Of a DNA stretch of 64,000 bases, positions 1 to 8,731 are shown piece by piece. The DNA is from Streptosporangium album (GTDB taxonomy: Bacteria; Actinomycetota; Actinomycetes; Streptosporangiales; Streptosporangiaceae): assembly GCF_014203795.1 (NCBI RefSeq), contig NZ_JACHJU010000001.1, forward strand, positions 1,984,001-2,048,000, given 5' to 3'. A program made the translations under genes and the position numbers. How positions within the stretch are numbered: position 1 is the first letter of the stretch; each line of letters starts with the position of its first letter. The notes beneath the pieces were generated by a model. The model had not been told where the DNA came from and did not search any database. It was given only the letters and a program-made list of their open reading frames with translations.

Positions 1-4
1 GGCC

Positions 5-1783
5 GTGGTGACGTCGAGGCAGCGCGTGCTGAGCGGCATCGTGGCCGGGGTCGTCGTGATCGCCGGCGCCGGGTGGGCGGTCGGCACGCGACTGCGCTCC
101 CCCGCCGACGAGGCCGCGTCGCGCCGGCCGCCCAGACCCTCCCTGGTCACCTCTCCCGTCGTACGGAAGAAGCTGACCAGCACGGTCGCCGTCAGCGGCA
201 CCCTGGCGTACGGCTCGCCGCTGCCCGTCACCCTCGCCGGGGTGGTCGGCGGCACCGCCGAAAACCAGCGGGTCACCCGGGCCCCGCGCCCCGGGAAGAT
301 CACCGAGGGTTCGGTGCTGATGGAGGTCAACGGCCGCCCGGTGTTCGCGCTGCGCGGCAAGGTCCCCATGCACCGGACCATGGCCGCGGGCACCGCGGGC
401 GCCGATGTCAAGCAGCTCCAGACGGCGCTGCGCCGCCTCGGGTTCGGCGCGCCGGTCACCGGCGTCTTCGACTCCGCGACCACGGTCGCCGTCCAGCGCT
501 GGTACGCCAAGCGGGGCTACGTGGCCCAGGAACCCGACCTCACCGCCAAGCAGACCAGGGAACAGCTGCGCCAGGCCGTGCAGACCGCCGAGGAGACCCT
601 GCTCACCGACCGCAAGGCCCTCGACGCCGGACGTGACGTCAAGCCGCTGAAGCTCAAGCTCGACAACGCCCGCCAGGACCTGCGGGCCGCCGAGAACGCG
701 TTGGAGGGAGAGGACGCCACAGACCTCACCCCGGAGGAGACGCGGCAGCTGGAGACCCTGCGCCAGGCCGTACGGACCGCCGAGGAGGAGGTGCTGGCCG
801 CCGAGCAGGCCCTCGCCGCTGCCCAGTCCCCGCCGGCTCCCCCCACGCCCAAGCCCGAGCAGACCCCCGCCCCGGCCAAGCCCGAGGCCGACACGCGGCT
901 GTTGGAGACAAAGGTCTACAACGCCCGGCAGAATCTTGAATCCGCGCATGCCGCTCTGGCGGCTTTCGCGGACGAGGCGGGCCTGAACAAGGGGAAACGC
1001 CTTGCGGAGCTGCGCAAGGCCGTACGGCTGGCCAAGGAGGCGGTGGTCACCGCCGAGCAGGCGCTGCGCCAGGCCCGCCAGGACTCCCCGCTCCGGTTGA
1101 AGATCGCCAACGGCAGCAAGAACGTGGCGAGCGCCAAGGCCATCCTGGCCGAATACCTGAAGACGTACGGCATCGGCATCCCACCCGGCGAGATCGCCTT
1201 CCTCCCCGCTCTCCCGGCCCGGCTGGACAAGGCGTCGGTGAAACCCGGCGACACCGTCGGCGACAAGGTCGCCACGGTGACCAGCTCGGCCTTCGCGGTG
1301 ACCGGCTCGGTGGAGACCAAGGAGGCCAAGCTTCTGCGTAAGGGCATGAAGGCGACGCTGGAGACCGCCGACGGCACGACGTTCCGGGCCGTGCTGAGCG
1401 CGACCGGCGAGGCGGCCAAGCCCGCGGACGAGGAGAAGAAGGACGAGGGCGCCGGGGCTGCCGACGACAATCTGGGCTCGGTGCCGGTGCTGCTGACCCC
1501 GACCGTCACCAAGGGACTGCGGGAGCAGATCGGCGCGTCGGTCACCGTGAAGATCTCCGTCGGCGCCACCGGCGGCGCCGTGCTCACCGTGCCGGTGGCC
1601 GCGGTCGTCACCTCGGCCGACGGCCGGCCGCGGGTCCAGGTGGAGCTGCCCGGCGGCGGCGACAAGGTCAAGGACGTGGAGGTCAAGACCGGTCTCACCG
1701 CCGACGGCGACGTCGAGGTGACACCGGTGAAGCCGGACGGGCTGAAAGAGGGCGACCGGGTGGTGGTGAGCGGCGATGCCTGA
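5..1783 (+). CDS. Periplasmic-adaptor-like protein of an ABC exporter, with peptidoglycan-binding domain
   Basis: Probable membrane fusion subunit of the MacB-like exporter encoded just downstream. The 592-residue product starts with one membrane segment (about residues 8-27), then an extracytoplasmic part. Residues about 130-175 match a PG_binding_1 domain (KQLQTALRRLGF, then GVFDSATTVAVQRWY). A long alanine- and glutamate-rich coiled coil (about 180-390) holds three copies of a LRxAVxxAxExxLxxxxAL motif, and a HlyD-type barrel region follows with KPGDTVGDKVATV. The stop overlaps the start of the ATPase gene by 8 nt, so the two are co-translated. The start is GTG at 5 or the adjacent GTG at 8; the ribosome site lies outside the window, so a longer N-terminus cannot be excluded. 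The transported substrate is unknown. Confidence 0.8.
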   Translation: MVTSRQRVLSGIVAGVVVIAGAGWAVGTRLRSPADEAASRRPPRPSLVTSPVVRKKLTSTVAVSGTLAYGSPLPVTLAGVVGGTAENQRVTRAPRPGKITEGSVLMEVNGRPVFALRGKVPMHRTMAAGTAGADVKQLQTALRRLGFGAPVTGVFDSATTVAVQRWYAKRGYVAQEPDLTAKQTREQLRQAVQTAEETLLTDRKALDAGRDVKPLKLKLDNARQDLRAAENALEGEDATDLTPEETRQLETLRQAVRTAEEEVLAAEQALAAAQSPPAPPTPKPEQTPAPAKPEADTRLLETKVYNARQNLESAHAALAAFADEAGLNKGKRLAELRKAVRLAKEAVVTAEQALRQARQDSPLRLKIANGSKNVASAKAILAEYLKTYGIGIPPGEIAFLPALPARLDKASVKPGDTVGDKVATVTSSAFAVTGSVETKEAKLLRKGMKATLETADGTTFRAVLSATGEAAKPADEEKKDEGAGAADDNLGSVPVLLTPTVTKGLREQIGASVTVKISVGATGGAVLTVPVAAVVTSADGRPRVQVELPGGGDKVKDVEVKTGLTADGDVEVTPVKPDGLKEGDRVVVSGDA

Positions 1784-2588
1784 CGTCATCCGACCGGGAA
1801 ACGGTCACACGGACGTGCCTGACGTCACCGCGCCGGAGAGCAGCCGAGCCGGGGTGCCCGACGTCATCCACCTGGACGGTGTCAGCCGGGTGTTCCTCAC
1901 GGAGCCGCCCGTGCACGCCCTCTCCATGATCAGCCTACGTGTTGGGCAGGGGGACTACATGGCCATCGTGGGCCCCTCGGGGTCCGGGAAGTCCACCCTG
2001 CTCAACACGTTAGGCCTGCTGGACCGGCCCACCTCGGGCTCCTACCTGCTGGACGGGATCGAGACGACCACGCTCAGGGACGGCGCCCGGACGAGACTGC
2101 GGGGACGCAAGATCGGATTCGTCTACCAGTCCTTCCACCTGCTCCCCCACCGGACCGTGGCGGAGAACGTCATGCTCGCCGAGGTCTACGGCCGGAGCGG
2201 GCGGTCCGGCCGCAGGAGGGCGGAGGACGGACCGGCCGGTGTCCGGGCGGGCGCGGCCTTCGGCCGGAGGGGACGCCGTAGGCGCGCCGAGGAGGCGCTG
2301 GAGAAGGTCGGGATGACCCACCGTGTCGGATTCCTGCCCGGCCGGCTGTCCGGCGGCGAGCGCCAGCGGGTGGCCATCGCCCGCGCGCTGATGGGCGGCC
2401 CGTCGCTGCTGCTGTGCGACGAACCCACCGGCAACCTCGACAGCCGGAACACCGAGGCGGTCCTCGACCTCTTCGACGGCCTCCGTGACCAGGGCCTCAC
2501 CCTGCTGGTCATCACCCACGAGGACGCCGTGAGCTCCCGCGCCGGCCGCCGGGTCCGCATCAGCGACGGCGTCCTGACCGAGGAGTGA
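1776..2588 (+). CDS. ABC transporter ATP-binding protein, MacB/LolD type
   Basis: ATPase subunit of the exporter with the genes on either side. Visible motifs are Walker A GPSGSGKST, the Q-loop in GFVYQSFHLLPHRT, the signature LSGGERQRVAIARAL, Walker B LLLCDEPTGNLD and the switch histidine in LLVITHED. Two oddities: an arginine- and glycine-rich insertion of about 35 residues between Q-loop and signature (nt 2193-2290), and an N-terminal lead of about 30 residues containing three PDV(I/T) repeats, so the functional start may be further in (for example near 1854). Codon 79 (nt 2010-2012) is the rare leucine codon TTA, which in streptomycetes needs the bldA tRNA. Overlaps the adaptor gene; the permease follows after about 94 nt. 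Confidence 0.9.
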   Translation: MPDVIRPGNGHTDVPDVTAPESSRAGVPDVIHLDGVSRVFLTEPPVHALSMISLRVGQGDYMAIVGPSGSGKSTLLNTLGLLDRPTSGSYLLDGIETTTLRDGARTRLRGRKIGFVYQSFHLLPHRTVAENVMLAEVYGRSGRSGRRRAEDGPAGVRAGAAFGRRGRRRRAEEALEKVGMTHRVGFLPGRLSGGERQRVAIARALMGGPSLLLCDEPTGNLDSRNTEAVLDLFDGLRDQGLTLLVITHEDAVSSRAGRRVRISDGVLTEE

Positions 2589-2682
2589 CCATGTATCCCC
2601 GCTCCGCCCCCGACCCCCGTCACCTTGTGACCATGGATTCCCACCCGGTCCCCGCCCCTCGTCTCCCCGGTGAGGAGTGACC

Positions 2683-3858
2683 ATGGACCTCCGTGACCTC
2701 TGGGCCGAGGCCCTCGCGGGCATGCTCGCCCGCCCCGTCCGCTCCGCGCTGACCACCCTCGGCACCGTCCTCGGCATCACCACCCTGGTCATCACCCTGG
2801 GCATCGCCGCCACCGCCGGGAACCAGATCGTCGGCCGGTTCGACGAGCTCACCGCCACCGCGATCACGGTCGAGATCCCCGACAAGCCCGATCCGCTGGT
2901 CGCCTGGGACGCTCCCTCCTCCCTCACCCGGCTGCGCGGGGTCACCTCGGCCGCCGCGCTCGCCCAGACCGACAAGAGCTCCAACCTCCAGGTCACCTCC
3001 AACACCCTGGTGGACCCGACCCGTGTCACCGGCCAGACCCTGGCCGTGGTGGCCACCGGCCCCGAACTCCCCCAGGCGGTCCACGGCCGGATGACCGGGG
3101 GCCGGTTCTTCGACGTCGGCCACATCACGCGCCGCGACCGCGTGGTGGTCCTCGGCGACCAGGCCGCCAGGATGCTCGGGGTCACCCGCCTGGAGAGCGC
3201 TCCCGCCGTCTTCATCGGCGACCGCGCCTACACCGTGATCGGCATCCTCGGTGACCTGCACCGCGAGCAGATCCTGTCCACCGCCGTGATCGTGCCGCCC
3301 ACCGTCGGCGCCGACTTCGGCCTGAAGAACGTCACCCGTGTCCTGGTCAACACCACCCTCGGCGCCGCCGACCTGATCGCCGGACAGGCCCCCGTCGCAC
3401 TGAGCCCGAACCATCCCGACGAGCTGCAGGTGATCGCCCCGCCCAGTCCCAAGCGTGCCCGCGACGGCGTCCAGGACGACGTCAACGGCCTGTTCCTGAT
3501 CCTCGGCCTGGTCTCCCTGGTGGTCGGCGCGGTCGGCATCGCCAACGTCACCCTGGTCACCGTGATGGAACGCGTCGCCGAGATAGGCCTGCGCCGCTCC
3601 CTGGGCGCCGCCCGCCGCCACGTCGCCGCCCAGTTCCTCCTGGAGTCCACGCTGATCGGCATGACGGGCGGGGTGATCGGCGCCGGCCTCGGCCTGGTCG
3701 CGGTCGTCGTGATCTCGGCCGCCAAGGAGTGGACCCCCGTCCTCGACCTCCGGCTCGCGCTGGCGGCCCCGCTGGCCGGAGCCGTCGTCGGCCTCCTCGC
3801 GGGCCTCTATCCGGCGCTCCGAGCCGCCCGCATGGAGCCCGTGGACGCCCTGCGCTGA
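2683..3858 (+). CDS. ABC transporter permease, MacB-like (FtsX domain)
   Basis: Permease of the same exporter. Architecture is MacB-like: an N-terminal membrane segment (about residues 15-40, ALTTLGTVLGITTLVITLGI), a large extracytoplasmic MacB_PCD domain, then three C-terminal membrane helices typical of FtsX/MacB (LFLILGLVSLVVGAVGIANV, followed by the ERVAEIGLRRSLGA coupling region, and two more). It ends in the characteristic YPALRAARMEPVDALR. The ATG at 2683 is preferred over an in-frame GTG at 2677 because GAGGAG at 2672-2677 sits 5 nt before it. The 94-nt gap to the ATPase gene contains a second copy of the same SD-plus-start module. Confidence 0.88.
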   Translation: MDLRDLWAEALAGMLARPVRSALTTLGTVLGITTLVITLGIAATAGNQIVGRFDELTATAITVEIPDKPDPLVAWDAPSSLTRLRGVTSAAALAQTDKSSNLQVTSNTLVDPTRVTGQTLAVVATGPELPQAVHGRMTGGRFFDVGHITRRDRVVVLGDQAARMLGVTRLESAPAVFIGDRAYTVIGILGDLHREQILSTAVIVPPTVGADFGLKNVTRVLVNTTLGAADLIAGQAPVALSPNHPDELQVIAPPSPKRARDGVQDDVNGLFLILGLVSLVVGAVGIANVTLVTVMERVAEIGLRRSLGAARRHVAAQFLLESTLIGMTGGVIGAGLGLVAVVVISAAKEWTPVLDLRLALAAPLAGAVVGLLAGLYPALRAARMEPVDALR

Positions 3859-3883
3859 GCCCTTGCCGACCTGGCGCGACTCA

Positions 3884-3901
3884 CCCGCGCGGCAGCGCGG
3901 G
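3884..3901 (+). terminator. Probable terminator of the ABC exporter operon
   Basis: Perfect 7-bp G+C stem CCCGCGC / GCGCGGG with a 4-nt loop, 26 nt after the permease stop. No U-tract, as is common in actinomycetes. Confidence 0.45.
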
Positions 3902-4013
3902 CGGCCTGTGAACGGTCGGCGTCACGGCGACCGGCCACGCGCACCCCTTTGATTCCGATGGTCAATGACCGCCTGGCTGATCGCGCATTCTCACCTCAAA
4001 CACAATCAAAAAT

Positions 4014-4043
4014 ATTTAGGATATTCTAAATTTCGGCTAGCCT
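4014..4043 (+). promoter_or_regulatory. Promoter and palindromic operator of the toxin-antitoxin operon
   Basis: An A+T-rich island in otherwise G+C-rich DNA. The arms ATTTAG (4014-4019) and CTAAAT (4026-4031) form an inverted repeat with a 6-nt spacer, overlapping the expected -35 region. A -10 element TAGCCT lies at 4038-4043, placing transcription start within a few bases of the GTG at 4053, so the mRNA may be leaderless or nearly so. HigA-type antitoxins usually repress their own promoter through such a site; binding here is inferred. Confidence 0.55.
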
Positions 4044-4052
4044 GGGAGCATC

Positions 4053-4430
4053 GTGAGCGACTGGGAGATCTTTTTCGCTGACGAGGTGGGAGAGTTCCTC
4101 GACACCCTTTATGGAGTCGATCGAGAGTCACACAAGCTGGTCAACCAAGCCATCTTGATCTTGGAGCGCAACGGACCCGCCGAAGGCCGACCACTGGTGG
4201 ACACCGTCACCGGCTCCAAGATCTCTAACATGAAAGAGCTTCGACCGGGATCCGCCGGGCGCAGTGAGATCAGGATCTTGTTCGTTTTCGACCCATGGCG
4301 AGCGGCGATCCTGCTTGTTGCGGGAGACAAAGCAGGTAACTGGGAACGCTGGTATCGAGAGGCGATCCCGAGAGCTGAACGGTTGTATGAGATCTACCTG
4401 GTGGATCGGCAGAAGGAGATGACGCGGTGA
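4053..4430 (+). CDS. HigB/RelE-like toxin (phage Gp49-like family)
   Basis: Predicted ribosome-dependent mRNA interferase of a type II toxin-antitoxin system. The 125-residue product has the Gp49-like/HigB core: an N-terminal helix pair (FADEVGEFLDTLY), GPAEGRPLVDTVTGSKISNMKELRP, the central strand IRILFVFDP, then ILLVAGDKAGNWERWYREAIPRAERLYEIYL. Length and order of elements are normal for the family. It overlaps the antitoxin gene by 4 nt (GTGA), in the toxin-first order typical of higBA. Codon use is less G+C-biased than its neighbours, consistent with transfer. Start is GTG, with GGGAG at 4044-4048. Confidence 0.85.
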   Translation: MSDWEIFFADEVGEFLDTLYGVDRESHKLVNQAILILERNGPAEGRPLVDTVTGSKISNMKELRPGSAGRSEIRILFVFDPWRAAILLVAGDKAGNWERWYREAIPRAERLYEIYLVDRQKEMTR

Positions 4431-4747
4431 CCGGCCATCGCAAGTGGCGTGAGAGCGGCCATCTGGAGCGTGCGATCGAGACTGCGGGGGGCGTGGAGCG
4501 GTTCGAAGCGGAGACACGGCACCTGCGGGAAGAAGCTCAGGCGTGGCGTCTTGCCGAGATGCGCAAGCGCCGTGGACTCACCCAGAACCAGGTCGCGGAG
4601 AGTATGGGCGTCTCGGTCGGACGAGTGTCACAGATTGAGAAGGGCGACGTGTCGACTCGCGAGGTCCTGGATCGATATGTCGCCGCGCTCGGAGGCACCC
4701 TTAAGCTGATCGCCGACTTCGGCGACGAGCAGCTCAAGGTCAGCTGA
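4427..4747 (+). CDS. HigA-like antitoxin, XRE-family HTH
   Basis: Partner of the preceding toxin. The 106-residue protein has an XRE helix-turn-helix (about residues 43-95: LAEMRKRRGLTQNQVAESMG, VSVGRVSQIEKG) and ends with YVAALGGTLKLIADFGDEQLKV, a tail common in antitoxins of Gp49-like toxins. Expected to bind the toxin and repress the promoter at 4014-4043. Start overlaps the toxin stop (GTGA), so translation is coupled. Confidence 0.88.
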   Translation: MTGHRKWRESGHLERAIETAGGVERFEAETRHLREEAQAWRLAEMRKRRGLTQNQVAESMGVSVGRVSQIEKGDVSTREVLDRYVAALGGTLKLIADFGDEQLKVS

Positions 4748-4906
4748 TCATTCGGCAGTTTTCGGCCGACACCACGGCGCCGGCTCATCCGATCAGATGA
4801 ACGACCACACGGTGGGCCCGCCGGCGGGGCGATGCTCCACGGAGCCCGGCCCCGTACGGCGAGGCGCGCCAAGGGGGCGGAGCCGTACGGGAGTGCGAGC
4901 GCGCCG

Positions 4907-5971
4907 TCAGTGTGACCGGTAGCGGTCGGCGGCGAGGATGAGGGCGGCGGCACCGGCCAGGCCGGCCTCCTGGCCGAGGGAGGCCGGGACGACCCGGACC
5001 CGCCGGGCGAACTCCAGCCGGGTGTGCTCCCGCAGCGCGGCCTCCAGCGGCTCGAACAGCAGCGGCCCGGCCTGGGAGAGACCGCCTCCGATGGTGACGA
5101 CGTCCAGGTCGCAGAGGTTGGTGGCCGAGGCGATGGCCAGCCCCAGGGCCCGGCCGGCGCGGTCCATGGCCGCGAGGGCGGTCGGGTCGCCCGCCCCGGC
5201 GTCCAGGGCGAGTTGCCGCCCGCTGGCCGCCGTCGCCTCGACGTAGGCGGCTCCGGCGCCCGGACCTGCGGCCTCACCACCGGAGGCCCAGGCGTCGCCG
5301 GACGGCACAGGCGCGACGGCTGGCGGCCCGGCGGCGCCCGGCTGCCAGCCCTGCTCCACCGCCCAGGCGGCCAGGCCGGGGCCCCGGGCGATCGCCTCCA
5401 GGCAGCCACGGCCACCGCAGCCGCAGGCGGGCCCGTCGGGGTCGACCACCACGTGCCCGATGTGCCCGGCATTCCCGCTGCCGCCGTCGACCAGGCGGCC
5501 GCCCAGGATCAGCCCGCCGCCCACCCCCGTGGAGACGACCATGCCGAGCATGTTGGCACTGCCGCGTCCCGCGCCCAGCCAGTGTTCGGCGACGGCCAGG
5601 CAGACGGCGTCGTTGTGGACGCGCACCGGCACTCCGGGGAACCGCTCGGCGAGCCTGGCCCGCAGCGGGAAGCCACGCCACCCCGGCATGTTCAGGGGGG
5701 AGACGACCCCCTCGGGCCAGGTCATGGGGCCGCCGCAGCCGATCCCCACGCCGTCGACCACGCCGCCGGCCGTACCGCCCGCGACGCCGTCGGCCACGGC
5801 GCCGTCCAGCAGGGAGTCGATCAGCTCGCCGAGCGCCTTCCACAGGGTCTGCGCGTCGCCGCGCGGCGGGGTCGCCCCCCGGCGGGCCGCCCGGACGTTC
5901 CCGTCGGGATCCACCAGGGCGACCGCGAACTTCGTCCCGCCGATATCGACAGCAAGCACTAATCCCGACAT
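4907..5971 (-). CDS. ROK-family sugar kinase (glucokinase-like)
   Basis: Cytoplasmic ATP-dependent sugar kinase. The N-terminal phosphate-binding motif is VLAVDIGGTKFAVALVD, the ROK region is GIGCGGPMTW, the catalytic Asp lies in VRVHNDAVCLAVAEHW, and the zinc-binding motif is GHVVVDPDGPACGCGGRGCLEAIA. At 354 residues it is about 40 longer than usual; the excess is an Ala/Gly/Pro-rich insertion after the zinc site (about residues 200-240). It starts immediately after the FIST gene stop (TAG then ATG), so it is translationally coupled to it. Glucose is the likely substrate but the ROK family also includes N-acylmannosamine and fructose kinases. Confidence 0.85.
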   Translation of the reverse strand: MSGLVLAVDIGGTKFAVALVDPDGNVRAARRGATPPRGDAQTLWKALGELIDSLLDGAVADGVAGGTAGGVVDGVGIGCGGPMTWPEGVVSPLNMPGWRGFPLRARLAERFPGVPVRVHNDAVCLAVAEHWLGAGRGSANMLGMVVSTGVGGGLILGGRLVDGGSGNAGHIGHVVVDPDGPACGCGGRGCLEAIARGPGLAAWAVEQGWQPGAAGPPAVAPVPSGDAWASGGEAAGPGAGAAYVEATAASGRQLALDAGAGDPTALAAMDRAGRALGLAIASATNLCDLDVVTIGGGLSQAGPLLFEPLEAALREHTRLEFARRVRVVPASLGQEAGLAGAAALILAADRYRSH

Positions 5972-7171
5972 CTACTGATCATAGGAGCGATCGGCGCTCG
6001 GATGGGTGGAGAAGACCAGGACAGAGGCGGTGAAGCCGTGCACGTGGTTCTGTCCGGCGACCGGACCGACCTCACCGGCCGCGAAGAATCCGGCCACGCT
6101 GATGGGGCCGAGCGTCTCGCGCACCGCGACCGCGTCGTGGTCGGCGCTGCCGAACATGGCCGAACCCCGGCCGTTGCAGCAGAACAGCAGGGCACCGTCC
6201 ACCCGGCCGAACTCCTCGCGGTGGGCGTCGAGCAGTTCGTAGAGGTCCTCGTCGGCGGTGGCGGCGTCGCGGACCTGGAAGCGGACGGTCCGGCCGATCT
6301 CGACGACGTCGCCGATGGCCACGGCCTCCCGCTCGGGGTCGATCCCGAGCACCCCCCGGATCAGGAAGTCGCCGCGCTCGTGCCGCTCGGCATACTCGTT
6401 CATGGCGACGCCGATCTGCAGCCCCGAGGCGACCAGGTCCCGATCGTCCTCGTCCAGCGCGCTGACGATCTCCTCCAGCCGGGCCAGAGCGGGCTGGCCG
6501 GCGAGTTCGAGGAGCAGGTTGTCCTCGACGGCGGTGACGGCCATCGTCGGGCCGATCGGGCGGCACCCCTGGCTGACCACGGTGCTGATGTTGACGGGGC
6601 CGCTGAGCAGCACGCCGACGGCCCCCTCGGTGTAGACCTCCCCGTCGGCGAACAGCCGTACCGCGCCCCGGCCATGGATCGCGTTGGCCAGTCCGCCGAT
6701 CAGCGGAAGGTCTCCCAGCACCTCCTGGGAGCGCTCGACGAAGCCCTCGGTGGGGAAGCTGTAGGGGTCGACGAACAGGATGGCCGCGTGGTCGTCGGGG
6801 CGGCGCTCCGGCAGGCCGACGACCACGAAACGGTCATCGGTCCGCAAGGTGTCCAGGGCGAAGGTCGTCAGCCGGGCACCGTCCAGGGTGGCCGCCCAGA
6901 CGCTCACCGCGGGGCTGACCTCGACTCCCTGGCCGTCACCGATCACCCCGGTGGCGCTGCAGCCGATCACCGAGGCGTCGGGGGCCATCTTCATCACGCG
7001 CAGTCCCGCGCGGGAGACGTCGTCGGGGTCGTCGCCGCAGATGAAGAAACAGAGCAGATCAGGCGGTCCGGCAAGGCCGGACAGGGCCTGGCGCACCGCG
7101 GTCTCGGCGGTGGTGACCAGATCGGATCCCACAGCGAGACCATCGGCGAAACGACCCGTCAAGAGTGCCAC
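5972..7171 (-). CDS. FIST domain sensory protein
   Basis: Contains the FIST N domain (ALSGLAGPPDLLCFFICGDD ... VIGCSATGVIGDGQGVE) and FIST C domain (DFLIRGVLGIDPEREAVAIGD ... ALLFCCNGRGSAMFGSADHD). FIST proteins are thought to sense small ligands, possibly amino acids, but here there is no fused kinase or cyclase, so it is a stand-alone protein. The chosen GTG at 7171 begins VALLTGRFADGLAVGSDLV, where homologues normally start; a longer frame opens at 7246 but would run through the inverted repeat at 7216-7236. First gene of a two-gene unit with the ROK kinase. Confidence 0.8.
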   Translation of the reverse strand: MALLTGRFADGLAVGSDLVTTAETAVRQALSGLAGPPDLLCFFICGDDPDDVSRAGLRVMKMAPDASVIGCSATGVIGDGQGVEVSPAVSVWAATLDGARLTTFALDTLRTDDRFVVVGLPERRPDDHAAILFVDPYSFPTEGFVERSQEVLGDLPLIGGLANAIHGRGAVRLFADGEVYTEGAVGVLLSGPVNISTVVSQGCRPIGPTMAVTAVEDNLLLELAGQPALARLEEIVSALDEDDRDLVASGLQIGVAMNEYAERHERGDFLIRGVLGIDPEREAVAIGDVVEIGRTVRFQVRDAATADEDLYELLDAHREEFGRVDGALLFCCNGRGSAMFGSADHDAVAVRETLGPISVAGFFAAGEVGPVAGQNHVHGFTASVLVFSTHPSADRSYDQ

Positions 7172-7215
7172 TCGTCTCGCCTGCCCTTCTTGTCCGAAAC
7201 CTTGCCCTGGAGCGA

Positions 7216-7236
7216 TTGTCCCCACTGCGGGGACAA
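7216..7236. promoter_or_regulatory. 8-bp inverted repeat between divergent FIST and MoxR genes
   Basis: TTGTCCCC (7216-7223) and GGGGACAA (7229-7236) are perfect inverted copies separated by 5 nt. Position between the two divergent genes fits an operator; it could equally form an RNA hairpin in the FIST 5' leader. Confidence 0.4.
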
Positions 7237-7311
7237 GCACGCACATGGACCGTCACACAATGGTCAAGATCCGAAACCCGGATAAGAGCGCCGGTTCCGG
7301 CTTCGGGGACG

Positions 7312-7317
7312 TAGGCT
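7312..7317 (+). promoter_or_regulatory. -10 element for a leaderless MoxR-like mRNA
   Basis: TAGGCT matches the actinobacterial TANNNT -10 and ends 7 nt before the GTG at 7325, with no ribosome site between, so the transcript is probably leaderless. Confidence 0.5.
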
Positions 7318-7324
7318 CGATCCC

Positions 7325-8722
7325 GTGCCTCAAATCCCAGAGCCACGTACTCTGCGCGAGCTTCGCGCGAGCGGCCATATCCACCGTACGGTAAAGGCCG
7401 AGATCCGCGAGAACCTTCTGGCCCGTCTCCGGGCCGGAGAGCCGCGGTTCCCCGGCATCGTGGGCTTCGACGACACCGTCCTCCCCCATCTGGAACGCGC
7501 CCTGCTCGCCGGGCACGACCTGGTCCTGCTGGGCGAGCGCGGCCAGGGCAAGACCCGGCTCATCCGCACCGTCACCGGTCTGCTCGACGAGTGGGCCCCG
7601 GTCGTCGACGGCTGTGAGATCAACGACCACCCCTACGAGCCCTCCTGCGTCCGTTGCCACCGTCTGGCCGGCGAGACGGGCGAGGAGCTGCCGATCTCCT
7701 GGAAACACCGCGACGATCGGTACGGCGAGAAGCTCGCCACTCCCGACACCTCCGTCGGCGACCTGATCGGCGACATCGACCCGATCAAGATCGCGGAAGG
7801 GCGCACGCTCGGCGACCCGGAGACCGTCCACTACGGCCTGGTCCCGCGGAGCAACCGGGGTGTCTTCTCCGTCAACGAGCTGCCCGACCTGGCCGAACGG
7901 ATCCAGGTGTCGCTGCTCAACGTGCTGGAGGAGCGCGACATCCAGGTCCGGGGATACAACCTGCGGCTCCCGCTGGACATCCTGCTGATCGCCAGCGCCA
8001 ACCCCGAGGACTACACCAACCGCGGCCGGATCATCACCCCGCTGAAGGACCGCTTCGGCGCGGAGATCCGCACCCATTACCCGCTCTCGATCGAGGCCGA
8101 GCTCACACTCATCCGCCAGGAGGCGGCGCTCGACGAGGTGGGCGCCGACCTGCCCGACCACCTCGTCGAGGTGATCGCCCGCTTCACCCGCCTGGTCCGC
8201 GAGTCGACCGCGGTGGACGCCCGGTCCGGGGTGTCGGCCCGCTTCTCCATCGCCGCGGCCGAGACCGCGGCCGCCTCCGCCGTACGGCGTGCCGCCCTGA
8301 CCGGTGAGGAGCACGCGGTCACCCGGGTGGCCGATCTGCCGGGCATCGTGCACACCCTGCGCGGCAAGGTGGAGTTCGAGGTCAGCGAGGAGGGCAGGGA
8401 GACCGAGGTCCTGACTCACCTGCTCCGCCGGGCCACGGCCGAGACGTTCCGGGGCACCCTCGGGGGTGCGGACCTGGCCCCGCTGCTGGAGAGGTTCTCC
8501 GAGGGCGTCCAGGTCGAGTCCGGGACCATGGTGCCCGCCGCCGAGCTGCTGCGCAGGGTCGGGCCGGTGCCCGGCCTGGCGAAGATCATGTCGAGGCTCG
8601 GCATCGGCGACGAGTCCCCCGGGCACGCCGCGGCCGCGCTGGAGTTCGCCCTGGAGGGGCTCTACCTCCTGCGCCGCCTGTCCAAAGACGAGGTGGACGG
8701 CACGTCGGTCTACCGCACCTGA
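7325..8722 (+). CDS. MoxR/Mg-chelatase-like AAA+ ATPase
   Basis: 465-residue AAA+ ATPase of the MoxR/ChlI group. Walker A is LLGERGQGKTRL; the Walker B region reads GVFSVNELPDL, with Asn where Asp is usual, which seems normal for this subgroup; sensor 1 is LLIASANPEDYTN and the arginine-finger region is PLKDRFGAEIRTHYP. An insertion after Walker A carries a Cys pair (YEPSCVRCHRL) that could bind metal. Family members act as chaperones that remodel or metal-load a partner together with a VWA protein, which is exactly the next gene (10-nt gap). The client is unknown. Confidence 0.88.
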   Translation: MPQIPEPRTLRELRASGHIHRTVKAEIRENLLARLRAGEPRFPGIVGFDDTVLPHLERALLAGHDLVLLGERGQGKTRLIRTVTGLLDEWAPVVDGCEINDHPYEPSCVRCHRLAGETGEELPISWKHRDDRYGEKLATPDTSVGDLIGDIDPIKIAEGRTLGDPETVHYGLVPRSNRGVFSVNELPDLAERIQVSLLNVLEERDIQVRGYNLRLPLDILLIASANPEDYTNRGRIITPLKDRFGAEIRTHYPLSIEAELTLIRQEAALDEVGADLPDHLVEVIARFTRLVRESTAVDARSGVSARFSIAAAETAAASAVRRAALTGEEHAVTRVADLPGIVHTLRGKVEFEVSEEGRETEVLTHLLRRATAETFRGTLGGADLAPLLERFSEGVQVESGTMVPAAELLRRVGPVPGLAKIMSRLGIGDESPGHAAAALEFALEGLYLLRRLSKDEVDGTSVYRT

Positions 8723-8731
8723 GGTGTCAGC

